A DNA stretch of 64,000 bases from Thinopyrum elongatum (Eukaryota; Streptophyta; Magnoliopsida; Poales; Poaceae), in assembly GCA_011799875.1 (NCBI GenBank), contig CM022302.1, positions 182,520,942-182,584,941 of the forward strand, given 5' to 3'. Position numbers and translations under genes: made by a program. Shown here piece after piece: positions 10,557 through 22,521 of this stretch. The notes below the pieces were generated by a model that saw nothing but the letters and a program-made list of their open reading frames with translations, did no database searches and was not told the origin of the DNA. Every line of letters begins with the position of its first letter. Position 1 is the first letter of the stretch.

Positions 10557-11835
10557 CAGAAGGAGTACATGCATACCTCCTCAAATCATTATGCTCATGT
10601 CTTTGGAAACAATTTCAATGCATATTCGTATGATTACTCTCGAAATGCACATGCAAACTACAGAACTCATTGAAAGAATGTCCCTGCTCAGACAAAACAA
10701 ATGAGATGCTCGCTGCCCACGCAAGTGTGGGTTGTGAAAAAGAACTAACCCTTCTTGCAGGAACTATCTCAGGGATTCTACTTGTTTATTCTTAGCCCTG
10801 AGATCTATATTGTTGGTGCTCATTCTTTGTGTTTATTTGCTCTCGTTCATGTGTTTGTCTTCGTGTCACCGTGTTTGTGTTTCGTCCGATGAATAACTCA
10901 CTCATAGCTCTGTGTTGTCTGTGTTTCCTCTCTTCTGTCTGAGTGTTTTGTTTTGGACCCTTTTATCCCTCTATTCTTTCTCATCCAAATCTATGTTGTC
11001 CATCATAAGCATGCAATTTGATCTAAAGAAAATTTCTGTCCGACGTCCTTGGTCGCAAAAGAAATCGACTTCGAACTTTTAACCATTTTTGGCGTTTGCC
11101 CTTCTTCAAACATCTCGGTCTCCCGCTCTCCTCCCGAGTTTCTCACAGAAAACGGTTGCCACTTACCCACAATCCCCACGATTGTGATCGTGTCCGTCGA
11201 ATGCGGAATGTCCCACAACTATGGGCCGTAGATTTCAAAGAGGAGGTTCAGCTCGCCAGCTATAAATATCCCTCACCGTGTCTTCTTCCTCCCAGTTCCT
11301 CAAACCCTCGTCTACCTCCACCCGAGCCCTTGCTCGAAGCAACTCCGGCGAGGAGCTTCGCCGTGCTACTCCGATGAAATTTTGTCACGGTTGATCATGC
11401 CGGTGCGGTAATCCTTCCTCCCGCATTACCGTAGGTGATTCAAGTTGCCAAGTTAGGGCGCTTGGATCCGGAACTGCTCCTGTCCCTAACTCTGTTCTTA
11501 GGGCTATTCTTACCGATGCTATTTTCCATGATTTATTTCACTGCGGTAGATCTTTAGAAATCACTAAGATTTAACTGGTACGGTTTGTAGATCTGCCTCG
11601 TACTTGTTATCCTTGACCTAGGGTTCACGTGTCCTTATCCGAAAGATTAGATAGTCTTTAACCAGCCTTGAACATTCTATGGCTTGTTTAAATCTATCGA
11701 GGATATCTTCTCTAAGACTACCATGAATTCCTATGTTTCTTCCAAAATCATTCATTTTCGTTCAAAATACCTTCTGTGCATGTTTATGACCCTACCCCAT
11801 TTTTCCCTCGTATCTATTCTTCTCACAGGTTGGTC
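10557..11835 (+). promoter_or_regulatory. Non-coding stretch of element B with internal promoter features
   Basis: No coding frame. It is T-rich at 10760-11000, then GC-richer with CTATAAATATCC (TATA at 11261-11268) and a CT-rich, leader-like stretch (11278-11380). A possible 5' splice site AAG... near 11430 (TAGGTGATTC) and a clear 3' splice-type end, TTCTTCTCACAG at 11817-11828, lie just before the ATG at 11836. I infer a private promoter and possibly a 5' UTR intron for ORF2. Element C has the same arrangement. Confidence 0.45.
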
Positions 11836-12659
11836 ATGGCACAGAGTTCCAAAAAGTATTCAGATTCTGAAGGAGAATTGCCTCAGTTTCCACCAAGGTC
11901 TGATTGAATGAGATTAATAGGAGGAGGAAAATCTTCAAAGCCTCCCAAAGCACCAAAAAAGAAACATGAGACTGAATCCAAAGAAGATAATGAGGAGATT
12001 CCCTCTGCTCACAGTCAGCCCGAAGATGAATTGGTCACAGACACCCTAACCATCTTCTCGGATGGTAATCCTAAACAGGGTGGTTGTGGCAGGGAAAAGA
12101 ATACCACAGCTAAAATGTCTGATCCAGATAGTTACAGAACTCCACCTGAGGATGAATCAACGACTGAACGCAACAATAGGCTTCAAAGGATTCGCCGCCA
12201 CTGGGCAAGAAAATGGTTCAATTATGAAAATGTTTGCGAGAAGTACCAGATTCTATTTGCTTTCACACCAGCGTGGAATGACTGCATTGCTGAAAATTAC
12301 ATTGGCCGCAATGATGAAAAAGTCAGATCACAACAGCCTTCAAATGCTCATCCCGACTCCCTCAAAACCATCGTTGATTTTCTCGAGGAAGCGGCTAAGA
12401 GGGTGAAGGCCAAAGCCAAGCGTGATGCTAGGGAAGCAAAGAAAAACCAAGTTGAAGCGAAAAATGTCGCGCTGACTCAGCAAGACGTCCAGAAGAAGAA
12501 GGATCATGCTTTTACCTCCAAGGGAAGCAAGTCTGGGAAATCTATTTCCCCTCGTGCTCCCTGAAAGAAATCCATCGTCAGGAAATCAAAGAAGGCCGTT
12601 TCTAACTCGTCAGATGAGTCATCCAGCGAAGATGATCTTGATGAAATTCCAATGTATGA
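11836..12659 (+). pseudogene. Element B accessory ORF2, 5' part
   Basis: Start ATG at 11836 in context GTCATGGC. The frame is Lys/Glu/Ser-rich with short acidic runs (SSDESSSEDDLDE) and a conserved-looking block RRHWARKWFNYENVCEKYQ near 12192-12250. Stops at 11905-11907 and 12562-12564 break it, but phase is kept to 12659. Element C is inserted after TATGA (12655-12659), inside a codon, and the frame resumes in phase at 22527. No known catalytic motif is visible. The protein is not gag or pol. Its position, where pol should lie, and its similarity to ORF2 of element C suggest a lineage-specific accessory protein. Function unknown. Confidence 0.65.
12655..12659 (+). other. Target site duplication of element C, left copy
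   Basis: TATGA, repeated at 22522-22526 directly after the 3' LTR of C. It fixes the ends of element C. Confidence 0.88.
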
Positions 12660-13026
12660 TGAAAGTGCAACTTATCCCCGGGTGGTTTTGGTAATTCAAA
12701 ACAACATATAGCTCATTGAACTAATATCCATTCAACATAAATATTTCAAGAAGTTCAATGAATGGCATGGCATGGACTAGAAATGTGGACCCCTCAAAAT
12801 GCTAAGGACACATATTGGCAAAAGCTCAAGACTCTTCATCTTTGTTTTAGTGATCCAAGATCACACTGAGTCCATAGGAAAGCCAATACTATTAAAAGGG
12901 GATTAGGTGTTGCTTAATGGCTTGACTCAAAGTGCTTAGTGATATTGCTCCAAAACCCTTACCCACTTTCTCATTCCAAATATGTCAAAACCCTAAACTC
13001 CAACTTGGCCCCATCGATTCATCCTA

Positions 13027-13368
13027 TCCGGCACCACCGAGTTCATATGACATAGCCACTGCCGGAAACCCTAACAGTTCGGTCACACCGATACGGATCT
13101 CGGTCTCACCGAGATGGCCTTGCCAACTCCCTATTATCTGTTGCAATTATTTCGGTCACACCGAGATGACTTGACCAATTCTCTGTTGCCCTATTGCTTC
13201 AATTTGGTCTCATCGAGTTTATGCAATCGGCGTCACCGAGATGAGGTTTGCCCTAAGCTCTAGCACATCGATCCCACCGAGTTGTTCCAGTCGGTCCCAC
13301 CGAGATTCCTAATGTTCACATTTTGAACTAATCGGTCCTACCAAGTTTAGCTATTCGGTCTCACCGAG
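13027..13368 (+). repeat. Cluster of palindromic TCGGTNNCACCGAG motifs in 5' LTR of C
   Basis: About nine copies of a 14-bp imperfect palindrome: 13028-13041, 13079-13092, 13100-13113, 13151-13164, 13227-13240, 13268-13281, 13291-13304, 13332-13345 and 13355-13368. They sit just upstream of the TATA box at 13410. Spacing is irregular, about 20-60 bp. Confidence 0.8.
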
Positions 13369-13409
13369 TTTGGTCAAATGTGTGTAACGGTTGGATTTTG
13401 TGTGGAGGC

Positions 13410-13417
13410 TATATATA
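13410..13417 (+). promoter_or_regulatory. TATA box in 5' LTR of C
   Basis: TATATATA in GGCTATATATACCCC, about 40 bp after the last palindromic motif. Conserved in the 3' LTR at 21717-21724. Confidence 0.7.
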
Positions 13418-14210
13418 CCCCTCCACCCCCTTCTCCATTTGTGAGAGAGCCATCAGAACGTGCCTACACTTCCACCATACATTTTCTGAGAGAGAACCAC
13501 CTACTCATGTGTTGAGATCAAGATATTACAATCCTACCACAAGAATCTTGATTTCTAGCCTTCCCCAAGTTGCTTTCCACTTAAATCATCTTTCCACCAT
13601 ATCCAAATCTGTGAGAAATAGTTGAGTGTTGGGGAGACTATCATTTGAAGCACAAGAGCAAGGAGTTCATCATCAACACACCATTTGTTACCTTTTGGAG
13701 AGTGGTGTCTCCTAGATTGGTTAGGTGTCGCTTGGGAGCCTCCATCAAGTTGTGGAGTTGAACCAAGAAGTTTGTAAGTGCAAGGAGATCGCCTACTTCA
13801 TGAAGATCTACCCGAGTGAGGCAAGTCCTTCATGGGCGATGTCCATGGTGGGATAGACAAGGTTGCTTCTTCGTGGACCCTTCATGGGTGGAGCCCTCCA
13901 TGGACTCGCGCAACCGTTACCCTGCGTGGGTTGAAGTCTCCATCAACGTGAATGTACGATAGCACCACCTATGGGAACCACGCCAAAAATCTTTGTGTCT
14001 TCATTGCGTTTGCACTCTCCCTTTACCTTCATGTGCAATGTTCTACTTTCCGCTGCTACACTCTTAGAATTGCATGTGTAGGTTGATTGCTTGACTTGTG
14101 CTAGTTGCTAAAATCTGCCCACAACTAAAATTGGGAAAAGGTTTGATTTTTATTTGGTCAAGTAGTCTAATCAGCCCCCCCCCCTCTAGATATAGTTTCG
14201 ATCCTACAAG

Positions 14211-14222
14211 TGGTATCAGAGC
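14211..14222 (+). other. Primer-binding site of element C
   Basis: TGGTATCAGAGC, identical to the site of element B and complementary to initiator tRNA-Met. Confidence 0.9.
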
Positions 14223-14292
14223 TTTGGTCTCATTTTGCCTTGATTTGCATAGCTGTGGTGATCATAGCCTTGGTTTCACAACCTAGGAGAGT

Positions 14293-16471
14293 ATGGCGTC
14301 TAGCGAGGGAAATTACCACCGTAGAGGTCCTTACTTTGATGGTACTAATTTTGCTAGTTGGAAGCATAAGATGAAAATGCATATTCTTGGTCATAACCCC
14401 GCCGTTTGGGCTGCTGTGCATATTGGCTTGCAAGGTGATTTCTTCGAGGATGGAAAAGAACCGGATCATGAAGTGACAGCGGAAGAAATGATGATGTTGC
14501 AATACAATGCTCAAGCCTGTGATATTCTTTTCAATGGATTGTGCCCCGAAGAATTCAACAAAATCAGCCGTCTTGCGAATGCAAAGAAAATTCGGGATAC
14601 TTTGTTTGATATGCACGAATGTACCGAGTCCGTCAAGGAATCCAAATAGGATGTGCTTCAAAGTCAACTTGACAAGTTCAAGATGAAGGATGGTGAAGGA
14701 GTCGACGAGATGTACTCTAGGCTTGCTCTCATCATAAATGAGATTGCCGGCTTAGGAAGTGAAGAGATGACCGACAAATTCATCATCAAGAAGATCCTAA
14801 GAACCTTGGATGGAAAATATGATACTGTGTGCACCTTGATCCAAATGATGCCCAATTACAAAGATCTCAAGCCCACGGAAGTCATTGGTAGAATTGTTGC
14901 TCATGAGATGTCACTCAAGGATAAGGAAGAGCTCCACAGCAAGTCAAGTGGTGCCTACAAAGCTTCAAGTGATGCTCCTACAACATCAAGTGAGAAGCAA
15001 GTCTTCAATGAAGAATTGAGCTTAATGGTGAAGAACTTCAACAAGTTCTACAAGAATAGAAGCAAAGAGAGAAGCTCCAAGTCAAGGTCCTACAATGACA
15101 AAAGATCTTCTAGTCGTGATCGTAATTGCTACAATTGTGGAAGACCCGGACACTACTCCAATGAGTGTACGGCTTCCTACAAGAAAAGAGAAGATTCACC
15201 AAAAAGGAGGAGTAGAAGAGATGAATCACCTTCAAGAGAGAGAAGGAGTAGAGATGATCATTATGAATGAAAACCCTCTCGTAGAAGCAAGGATTCGGAA
15301 AGGAAGGACAAGTAATCAAAGAGCTACACAAGACGAAGACATCAAGCTCATGTTGGTGAATGGGTATCCGGTTCCGACACCGACAACTACTCCGAGAGAA
15401 GTTATCACTCCGACTCCAACTATACTCAAGATGAAGGTGTTGCTGGTCTTGCGCTTGTGTCATCCAACTCCTACGACATATTTGACTCACCAAATGAAGG
15501 AATTGGAAGTTGCTTCATGGCTAAAGTCCCTCAGGTATCACACCCCGAGTATGTTGAGTTCAATAGTGATGAAGATGATTTGCTAGGTGATGATGATTTA
15601 CTTGTTGACAACACTAGCGATGAAAACTATGATGAACTTGCTAGTAATCATGCTAATCAAGATGAAACGAATGACAATGATAAGAAGGAGATTGAGCGTC
15701 TAACTAAAGAACTAAACACTCTTAAGTTAGCTCATGAAACAACTCTAGAGGATCATAGAGAGCTCCTAAGGACTCATGAGAAGCTACACTTTGAGAAGCT
15801 AAATTTAGAGCAAGAGCATGAGTTTCTAAAAGCTATCAATGATGATCTTCAAAAGAAGAATTCTTCTTATCTTGCCAAACGTCTCCTCTTGTCTACTTAT
15901 ATGCCACAAGTAAAATCTAGCAATAAGAGCAAGAAAGATTCTTCCTCTAGTAGTAACAATAACCATGTTAAATCCAATATTGTTGCTTATAGTAGTTCTC
16001 TTGATTCCACTAATGATTCTCTTAGCCAAGTTACACTTGAGCAAGAAAATAGCTTATTGAAGGGAATTATAGAGAAAGGTGTTTACAAGAGCCTTGCCGG
16101 AAGTAAGCAATTTGAGGAAATTGTGCGCAAGCAAGGAAGGCACCAGAAGAATCAAAGTGTTGGTTTTGAACGAAAGTTCAATGCCAATGGAGTTGAGTGG
16201 GAAGAAGATCAATACCCCAAGACAAAGTTTGTTCCTTAACAAGAGAAGTATGACCCCACTTCTTTCAAGGGAACAAGATGATCTTCCACCACAAGACCAC
16301 AAGCTAAAAGGCAAGGACAAGCTTCAAGAAGAGATTGACTCATTTGAAGAAGCTCCTAAGGGCATGGTCAAGTGGGTTCCCAAGACTACGTCAAGTTCTA
16401 CTTCATCAAGTATGACTACAACTCCAAGGATTCCCATCAAGTTGATGTGGATCCCAAAGAAGAAGAACTAG
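14293..16471 (+). pseudogene. gag: Element C gag (UBN2-type, zinc knuckle, coiled-coil extension)
   Basis: ATG at 14293. The N-terminal domain begins with the copia gag block GPYFDGTNFASWKHKM and continues with QYNAQACDILFNGL and LDKFKMKDGEGVDEMYSRL. An Arg/Ser-rich region holds a CCHC knuckle (CYNCGRPGHYSNEC, 15127-15168). A long coiled coil lies at about 15690-15860, and a tail with GFERK is at 16162-16176. Stops at 14647-14649, 15268-15270 and 15313-15315 interrupt one continuous frame to 16239. A frameshift leads to a Pro/Ser/Thr-rich end with KWVPK and MWIPKKKN, finishing at 16471. Autonomous relatives continue into protease here; this copy does not. Confidence 0.87.
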
Positions 16472-17220
16472 GATGTTCTTGAGGGTGACTCCGCCAACAT
16501 ACTTCACTCATATTCATTTTGGCAAGGACTTGCGCAATCAACTTTCATATCTTGCACTAGTTCATGGAGTCACAAACCCTCTTGTTGGTAAGACAAGGGA
16601 CAAGGTAACCTAATGCTTTCATGGACATCATCATATGTGAAATTCACTCTATGTCTATGGATATCCTTGTATGTTCCTTGTGGGACTTACCCACGTAGGT
16701 ATTGAAAGTGCAACATTCCAATGGATTGCTCCAAAAGATCTACATCAACATTGAGAATCCACATCTTCACTATCTACATGAAGTGATCATCGACAAAACC
16801 CAAGGTTAGTTCATCCCTTTTAGGGGGGATATCACATCTAGGGGAGCTTTGCTCTAAGAATTGAGCTAGAGCAACTCTAATGGTGTGAACACATTAATGC
16901 TTTATGTAAAAGTGGTAACCCCACTTGTGCTTAAACGATGAGTATGACCTATGATCAAATGTTCTCATTTGACTCCTAAGTCAATATACTCATATATAGA
17001 TGACCTAGTCATCGCCAATTGCTTGATAGATGCTAGAAGTGTTTGTGCATGCTTTGTCACATATTTCATTTGCTATCTTATTGTGTGAGCATGTTGGTTG
17101 CATAATTTCTCCATTCGAGGACATCCATTTGTAGTTTTGATTGTTTGGTTTTTATTGGCCAAATGGATGGACAAGAATGCCTAAGAAACTCCTCTAGCTA
17201 TCTATGCTTTTCCTCTTCTC
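16472..17220 (+). other. Non-coding spacer after gag in element C
   Basis: About 750 bp, AT-rich, with no frame of note. A short purine run (TTTTAGGGGGGAT, near 16817-16829) resembles a polypurine tract. No trace of protease or integrase motifs was found in the frames I read. Confidence 0.5.
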
Positions 17221-17288
17221 AGACTCTATTCATGCTACATCACAAAATTTGAACCAGTCATTTTCGGACCCTCCGGGTGAGGAGCACT

Positions 17289-18139
17289 CGGAGCCACCGA
17301 TCCGTCGAGGGCTGACATCCAAAACCTTCTTGTGAATTTTGGTCGGACCAACACACTCATATTCGGTCCCACCAAAGCTTTTTCTTTTGACTCAATCCTC
17401 TTCTTCTCCTTAGCATTCGGGAAAGACACAAAAATTTTAGGGTAGTCCACTTGATTGATCTAGGTTTTCACCTCGGTGCTACCAATTAGAATGACTCGGT
17501 CTCACTGAGTTGTAGTAAATGGATGCAGTTTTGCATCTCGGTGCCACCGAGACATTCCATTCGGTGCCACCGACAGCGTCTGGGTATATATACTCTGCGT
17601 ACCCGTATGGTTGAAAAATTCTTCAAACCGCACGAGTCCGCGCCCCAGCACTGCCGCCCCTTGGTCTCTAGATCATCGCCATCTCCACCTGTGCGCCGTC
17701 GCCGCAGGTCTCCGCCGCCATCAATGAAAATCCTCTCCGCCGTTGCCGCCGTAGCGAACCGACACCAAGTTAGGGTATGGTTCGAATACTGTGTGCCTAT
17801 TTCCCCTTCCGATTCTTTGCACAAAGTCAATGCCTAGATTCTTGCCACGAATGAGAACTTTCTATCCACACAAAAATTCCTTTAGACTAGATTTGATGAA
17901 AATCTTAGGGTTAGGTTTCTGCCGAGCTCATCTTGGACCGACCGAAATGGAGTTTTCGGTCCCACCGATTGGCCCTGGCCATTGCACTAAGTACAACTTG
18001 GTCTGACCGAAGCGTACTGATCGGTGAGACCGAAAGTAATTTCTCTGTGAAACCCTAGCATCTCAGAGTCACTGAACTGCAACTTGGTCTGACCGATGGT
18101 GTATGTTTAGACTCTGATAAGTGCTTCGGTGTCACCGAG
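17289..18139 (+). promoter_or_regulatory. Internal promoter-like region of C with the LTR's palindromic motif
   Basis: The LTR motif TCGGTNNCACCGAG recurs here about ten times, for example at 17289-17302, 17363-17376, 17496-17509, 17538-17551, 17561-17574, 17956-17969, 18021-18034 and 18126-18139. A TATATATA box follows at 17585-17592, then a CG-rich leader. A splice-acceptor-like TCTATTCACAG ends at 18268, shortly before the ORF2 start codon at 18283. The layout copies the LTR promoter and implies a separate ORF2 transcript. Confidence 0.55.
17585..17592 (+). promoter_or_regulatory. Internal TATA box of element C
   Basis: TATATATA in GGGTATATATACTCTGC, 11 bp after the motif at 17561-17574 and about 700 bp before ORF2. 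Confidence 0.5.
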
Positions 18140-18282
18140 ATTATCATATTGGTAGCTCCGAAATGCTTTCTGCAGAAAACTAAAACTAAGATTTTGACTC
18201 AATTTTTTGCAAAACAAGCTCCTTTTTGTGATGCTCATCCACTCTAACCATATCCATCTATTCACAGGATTAGTTTGCAGAG

Positions 18283-20385
18283 ATGTCTGAGGCAAGTGAT
18301 AGTCAGAACAAGTCAGAGGAACAGGTCAACCTTAGTGAGGGCAGAAGCCCTAGTGGTAGCTATGATGAGGGAAGCAGAAGCACCCCTAGCAACTTGCCTA
18401 AAGCTACTACTAGACAGAGAAAGAAAAGGACCTCAGAGAGTGAGGATGAAGACTTTGTTGTTGAGGAAGAACTAACCTCAAAGAAGAAGGTGCTGAAGTA
18501 GGAATATGCTACAGCTGCTGCCACAAAGCCTGGTATTCAGAAGAAAGCTCCTGCCAAGAGAGCTCCCATGTCTAAAGCCAGAAGGTCAACAGTTACACAA
18601 GAGACTATGGATTTCACTCTTGAGCAAAGAGATGAATGAGAAGCTGATGATGGAAAGAAGAAGAGAAAGGAGAGAGAGTTAAGAAAACCATTGCCAGAGT
18701 CATTGGCAGACCATCCCATGATGAGGGATGATGATGATGATGAGGATGAGGAGGAGGAGGAACCTGTTGCACCCCCAGCCAAATCTCAGAAGTTAATGGC
18801 AGATGCCATTAAGACTGGTGCACCCTCCAAGCCCAAGTCAAAAGCTCCACCTGCTGCCCCCAAGACTACAGCTCCAAAGAGATACACCAGGAACATTCCT
18901 GCTGCAGAGAAGAATAAGGCCCCAGTGCCAAAAGTTCAAGAGGATGATGAGCCCCAAGTGCTCAGAAAATTGAAGCCCAAGATTCTAGACCACAATGACG
19001 ATCATCCAGTGGCTAAGAACATGAAGTTGAGGAAGGACAATGGACTGAGATTGTGGAGGAAGACTGATCCATATGCTACAAGGAGAAGAACTGATGTTGA
19101 TTACCGTTTCCACACCAGAGAACAGCAGGACTTCTATGAGAGAGTTTTGCTTGACAAGAAGCCTATAGTGAGTGATATGAAGTGGGTTGACTGGAAGTAC
19201 ATTGATGCCAATGAGGACTACTTCCCCCATGTTCATGAGAGCTTTAGGCTGACTGGAGTTGATGCATTTGTTGGACAAGAGCTCACCAAGTGGAATGATG
19301 AAATGGTGATGCAATTTTACTCCACTACACATTTCTATCCAGATGGGAAGATAGTGTGGATGACTGAGGGCACCAGATACCAGTCATCGATCTCAGAGTG
19401 GGCTGAACTCATCAATGCTCCAGAAGAAGATGAGAATGACACAGATGTTTATGGGAAGCCCAGGATGGACCATAACACTATGGCTCACATGTACAAACCC
19501 ATCCCTGACAAAGCACTTGAAAATCACAAGTTTGGTTCCATCTACTATCTGCTTGCTAGTTTGAGCACTATCAACTACATCTTGAGGCATACATTGTTGC
19601 CCAAATCTGGAGATGAGAGAATGATCCGTGGACATTCCATCAACCAGCTCCACCTGTTTGATATACCCCAGAAGTTCAAGGTAATGAGTCTGATAGTTGA
19701 GACAGTTAAGAGGACAGCTGCTAACCAAAAGAGGTCATGTGGATATGCACCACATATTCAAATGTTGATCAATTCCAAGGTTGGAACTGGCACATTTCTA
19801 CTTGATAGAGAGCATTTACCTCTTAGGCCAGAATTTGAGGACAATGAAGTTGTGATGGATGCTTCACATCCAACATCTGTTGAGGCCCAGGAGAAAGTTG
19901 AGAAGGCAAAGGCTGCCAAAGCAGCAAAAGCAGCAAGTGCTTCAGATGCATCCATTGTGAATCTCAAGACCAAGCAAGATCAACTCACATATCTGCTAGA
20001 AGCAACCCTGAGGATAGAGAAGAGTCTGGCCAACTTGACTAAGAATCAGGATAGCTTAGAGAGGATTGTTGAAGACAAGATGTACAACCTTGATGTGAAG
20101 GTTACTGGGATTCAGACCATTGTTGAGAAGTTGCAAGATGATGCTGAGGATAGAGATGACAGACCTGCCACAGATAGATTCCAGATAGTGCCAAGGGCAT
20201 GGAGGTCATCTGATGAGCCAGTTGCAGACTTGAGGCCTGATCATTCTGCTCCTGCCACCACTGCCATAGTGCCACCACCAGTGTCAACTCCTCCTGCTCA
20301 ACAGACTTCAGCAGAAGCATTTGCAGACGCAGTTATCTCAATGCCATCTACACACATCGGAGCAACAAGACAGAAGACCCCTTGA
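18283..20385 (+). pseudogene. Element C accessory ORF2 (about 700 codons)
   Basis: ATG at 18283 (AGAGATGTCTGAGG). One frame of about 700 codons with only two stops, at 18499-18501 and 18637-18639; the last 564 codons are fully open. Residues 1-150 are Lys/Ser/Glu-rich with an acidic run (DDDDDEDEEEEE). The core, about residues 265-510, is globular, with RFHTREQQDFYERVLLDK at 19105-19158, a WND...QFYSTTHF block and FDIP at 19667-19678. An Ala/Lys helix and a coiled-coil region follow, then a Pro-rich tail. The same block order occurs in ORF2 of element B. It resembles proteins that databases label 'putative plant transposon protein', but I could not check. Not gag, not pol; function unknown. 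Confidence 0.7.
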
Positions 20386-20942
20386 GGAGCTCCCGGAGAT
20401 CATGCCTAGAGTGCCGCATAGCACTATACGTTTTCAAACTTTTTGGTAACTTGTTGCCAAAGGGGGAGAAAGTGTACAGGTCATAGGCTTCGAGAGAGAG
20501 AGAGTCTTTTGCCTCTTTGTTGGTTTTTATTTGCCTTGCTACTTTGGTTGGTTGTTGCTACTTGATGCTACATTTGTGTTATGCTCATGAGATACCTTGT
20601 ATGATCATAGTGTTTGCTCATACTATGCTTAATGTGTGCTTGCATGTCTATCTCTATGATTGTTTGTGTATGATCAATCACTTGTATCTTTGGTGATGAA
20701 TGCATGTTATTCTACTCTTATCATTTTGTGCGCTCCACCAAGATGTATGTGACATGGAAGAGTGACCCATGATCCTAATCGATTGTGCATTTGCATTCAA
20801 ACGCAAATTTTAAATAATGCACAAATTTAGGGGGGCTCTTGCTTATCACATACTTCTCAAAGCGACGATGTATTTCATTCATCTTATCATTTTTCGAAGC
20901 TTTGATCTATATGTTGTCATCAATTACCAAAAAGGGGGAGAT
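20386..20942 (+). other. 3' non-coding stretch of C with two polypurine tracts
   Basis: Non-coding, T-rich. It holds AAAGGGGGAGAA at 20459-20470 and the terminal tract AAAAAGGGGGAGAT at 20929-20942, directly before the 3' LTR. The terminal tract would prime plus-strand DNA. Element B ends in the identical 14 bases. Confidence 0.75.
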
Positions 20943-22521
20943 TCAAAGTGCAACTTATCCCCGGGTGGTTTTGGTAATTCATAACAACATATAGCTCATT
21001 GAACTAATATCCATTCAAGATAAATATTTCAGGAAGTTCAATGAATGGCATGGCATGGACTAGAAATGTGGACCCCTCAAAATGCTAAGGACACATATTG
21101 GCAAAAGCTCAAGACTCTTCATCTTTGTTTTAGTGATCCAAGATCACATTGAGTCCATAGGAAAGCCAATACTATTAAAAGGGGATGAGGTGTTGCTTAA
21201 TGGCTTGCTTGCTCAAAGTGCTTAGTGATATTGCTCCAAAACCCTCAGCCACTTTCTCATTCCAAATATGTCAAAACCCTAAACTCCAACTTGGCCCCAC
21301 CGATTCATCCTATCCGGCGCCACTGAGTTCATATGACATAGCCACTGCCGGAAACCCTAACAGTTCGGTCACACCGATACGAATCTCGGTCTCACCGAGA
21401 TGGCCTTGCCAACTCCCTATTATCTGTTGCAATTATTTCAGTCTCACCGAAATTGCAATCGGTCACACCAAGATGGCTTGACCAATTCTCTGTTGCCCTA
21501 TTGCTTCACTTTGGTCTCACCGAGTTGATGCGATCGGCGTCACCGAGATGAGGTTTGCCCTAAGCCCTAGCACATCGGTCCCACTGAGTTGTTCCAGTCG
21601 GTCCCACTGAGATTCCTAACGTTCACATTTTGAACTAATCGGTGCTACCGAGTTTAGCTATTCGGTCTCACCGAGATTGGTCAAATGTGTGTAACGGTTG
21701 GATTTTGTGTGGAGGCTATATATACCCCTCCACCCCCTTCTCCATTTGTGAGAGAGCCATTAGAACGTGCCTACACTTCCACCATAAATTTTCTGAGAGA
21801 GAACCACCTACTCATGTGTTGAGATCAAGATATTCCAATCCTACCACAAGAATCTTGATTTCTAGCCTTCCCTAAGTTGCTTTCCACTCAAATCATCTTT
21901 CCATCATATCCAAATCTGTGTGAGAGAGTTGAGTGTTGGGGAGACTATCATTTGAAGCACAAGAGCAAGGAGTTCATCATCAACACACCATTTGTTACCT
22001 TTTGGAGAGTGGTGTCTCCTATATTGGTTAGGTGTCGCTTGGGAGCCTCCGTCAAGTTGTGGAGTTGAACCAAGAAGTTTGTAAGGGCAAGGAGATCGCC
22101 TACTTTGTGAAGATCTACCCGAGTGAGGAAAGTCCTTCGTGGGTGATGGCCATGGTGGGATAGACAAGGTTGCTTCTTCGTGGACCCTTCGTGGGTGGAT
22201 CCCTCCGTGGACTCGCACAACTGTTACCCTTCGTGGGTTGAAGTCTCCATCAACGTGGATGTACGATAGCACCACCTATCGGAACCATGCCAAAAATCTT
22301 CATTTCTTCATTGTGTTTGCACTCTCCAAACCCTTCCCTTTACCTTCATGTGCAATGTTCTACTTTCCGCTGCTACACTCTTAGAATTGCATGTGTAGGG
22401 TTGATTGCTTGACTTATGCTAGTTGCTAAAATCTGCCCACAACAAAAATTGGGAAAATGTTAGATTTTTATTTGGTTAAGTAGTCTAATCACCCCCCTCT
22501 AGACATAGTTTCGATCCTACA
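20943..22521 (+). repeat. 3' LTR of element C (1579 bp)
   Basis: Aligns end to end with 12660-14208. The first two bases are TC instead of TG. It holds the palindrome cluster (about 21313-21674) and a TATA box at 21717-21724, and ends CGATCCTACA followed by the TATGA duplication. Confidence 0.9.

Larger units (their letters stand above)
12660..14208 (+). repeat. 5' LTR of element C (1549 bp)
   Basis: Starts TGAAAGTGCAACTTATCC and ends CGATCCTACA, two bases before the primer site. It has a TATA box at 13410-13417 and a cluster of CGGT-N-ACCG palindromes at 13027-13368. It lacks 21 bp present in the 3' LTR (between two such motifs). The two LTRs are otherwise nearly identical along most of their length. 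Confidence 0.9.
12660..22521 (+). mobile_element. Ty1/copia Sirevirus-like element C, pol-less, 9862 bp
   Basis: Complete element between TATGA duplications. 5' LTR 12660-14208, primer site 14211-14222, gag 14293-16471, non-coding stretch, a second promoter-like region with palindromic motifs, accessory ORF2 (18283-20385), two polypurine tracts and 3' LTR 20943-22521. There is no protease, integrase, RT or RNase H frame, and no decayed remnant of one that I can see in the 1.8 kb between gag and ORF2. Mobilisation must therefore have used enzymes from another element. Palindromic LTR motifs and repeated polypurine tracts are known traits of Sireviruses, hence the lineage call. Confidence 0.85.

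Noticed and set aside
13027..13368. CRISPR-like array reading of the repeated 14-mers
   Set aside because: Spacing is irregular, units are degenerate palindromes inside an LTR, and the genome is a plant nuclear genome.
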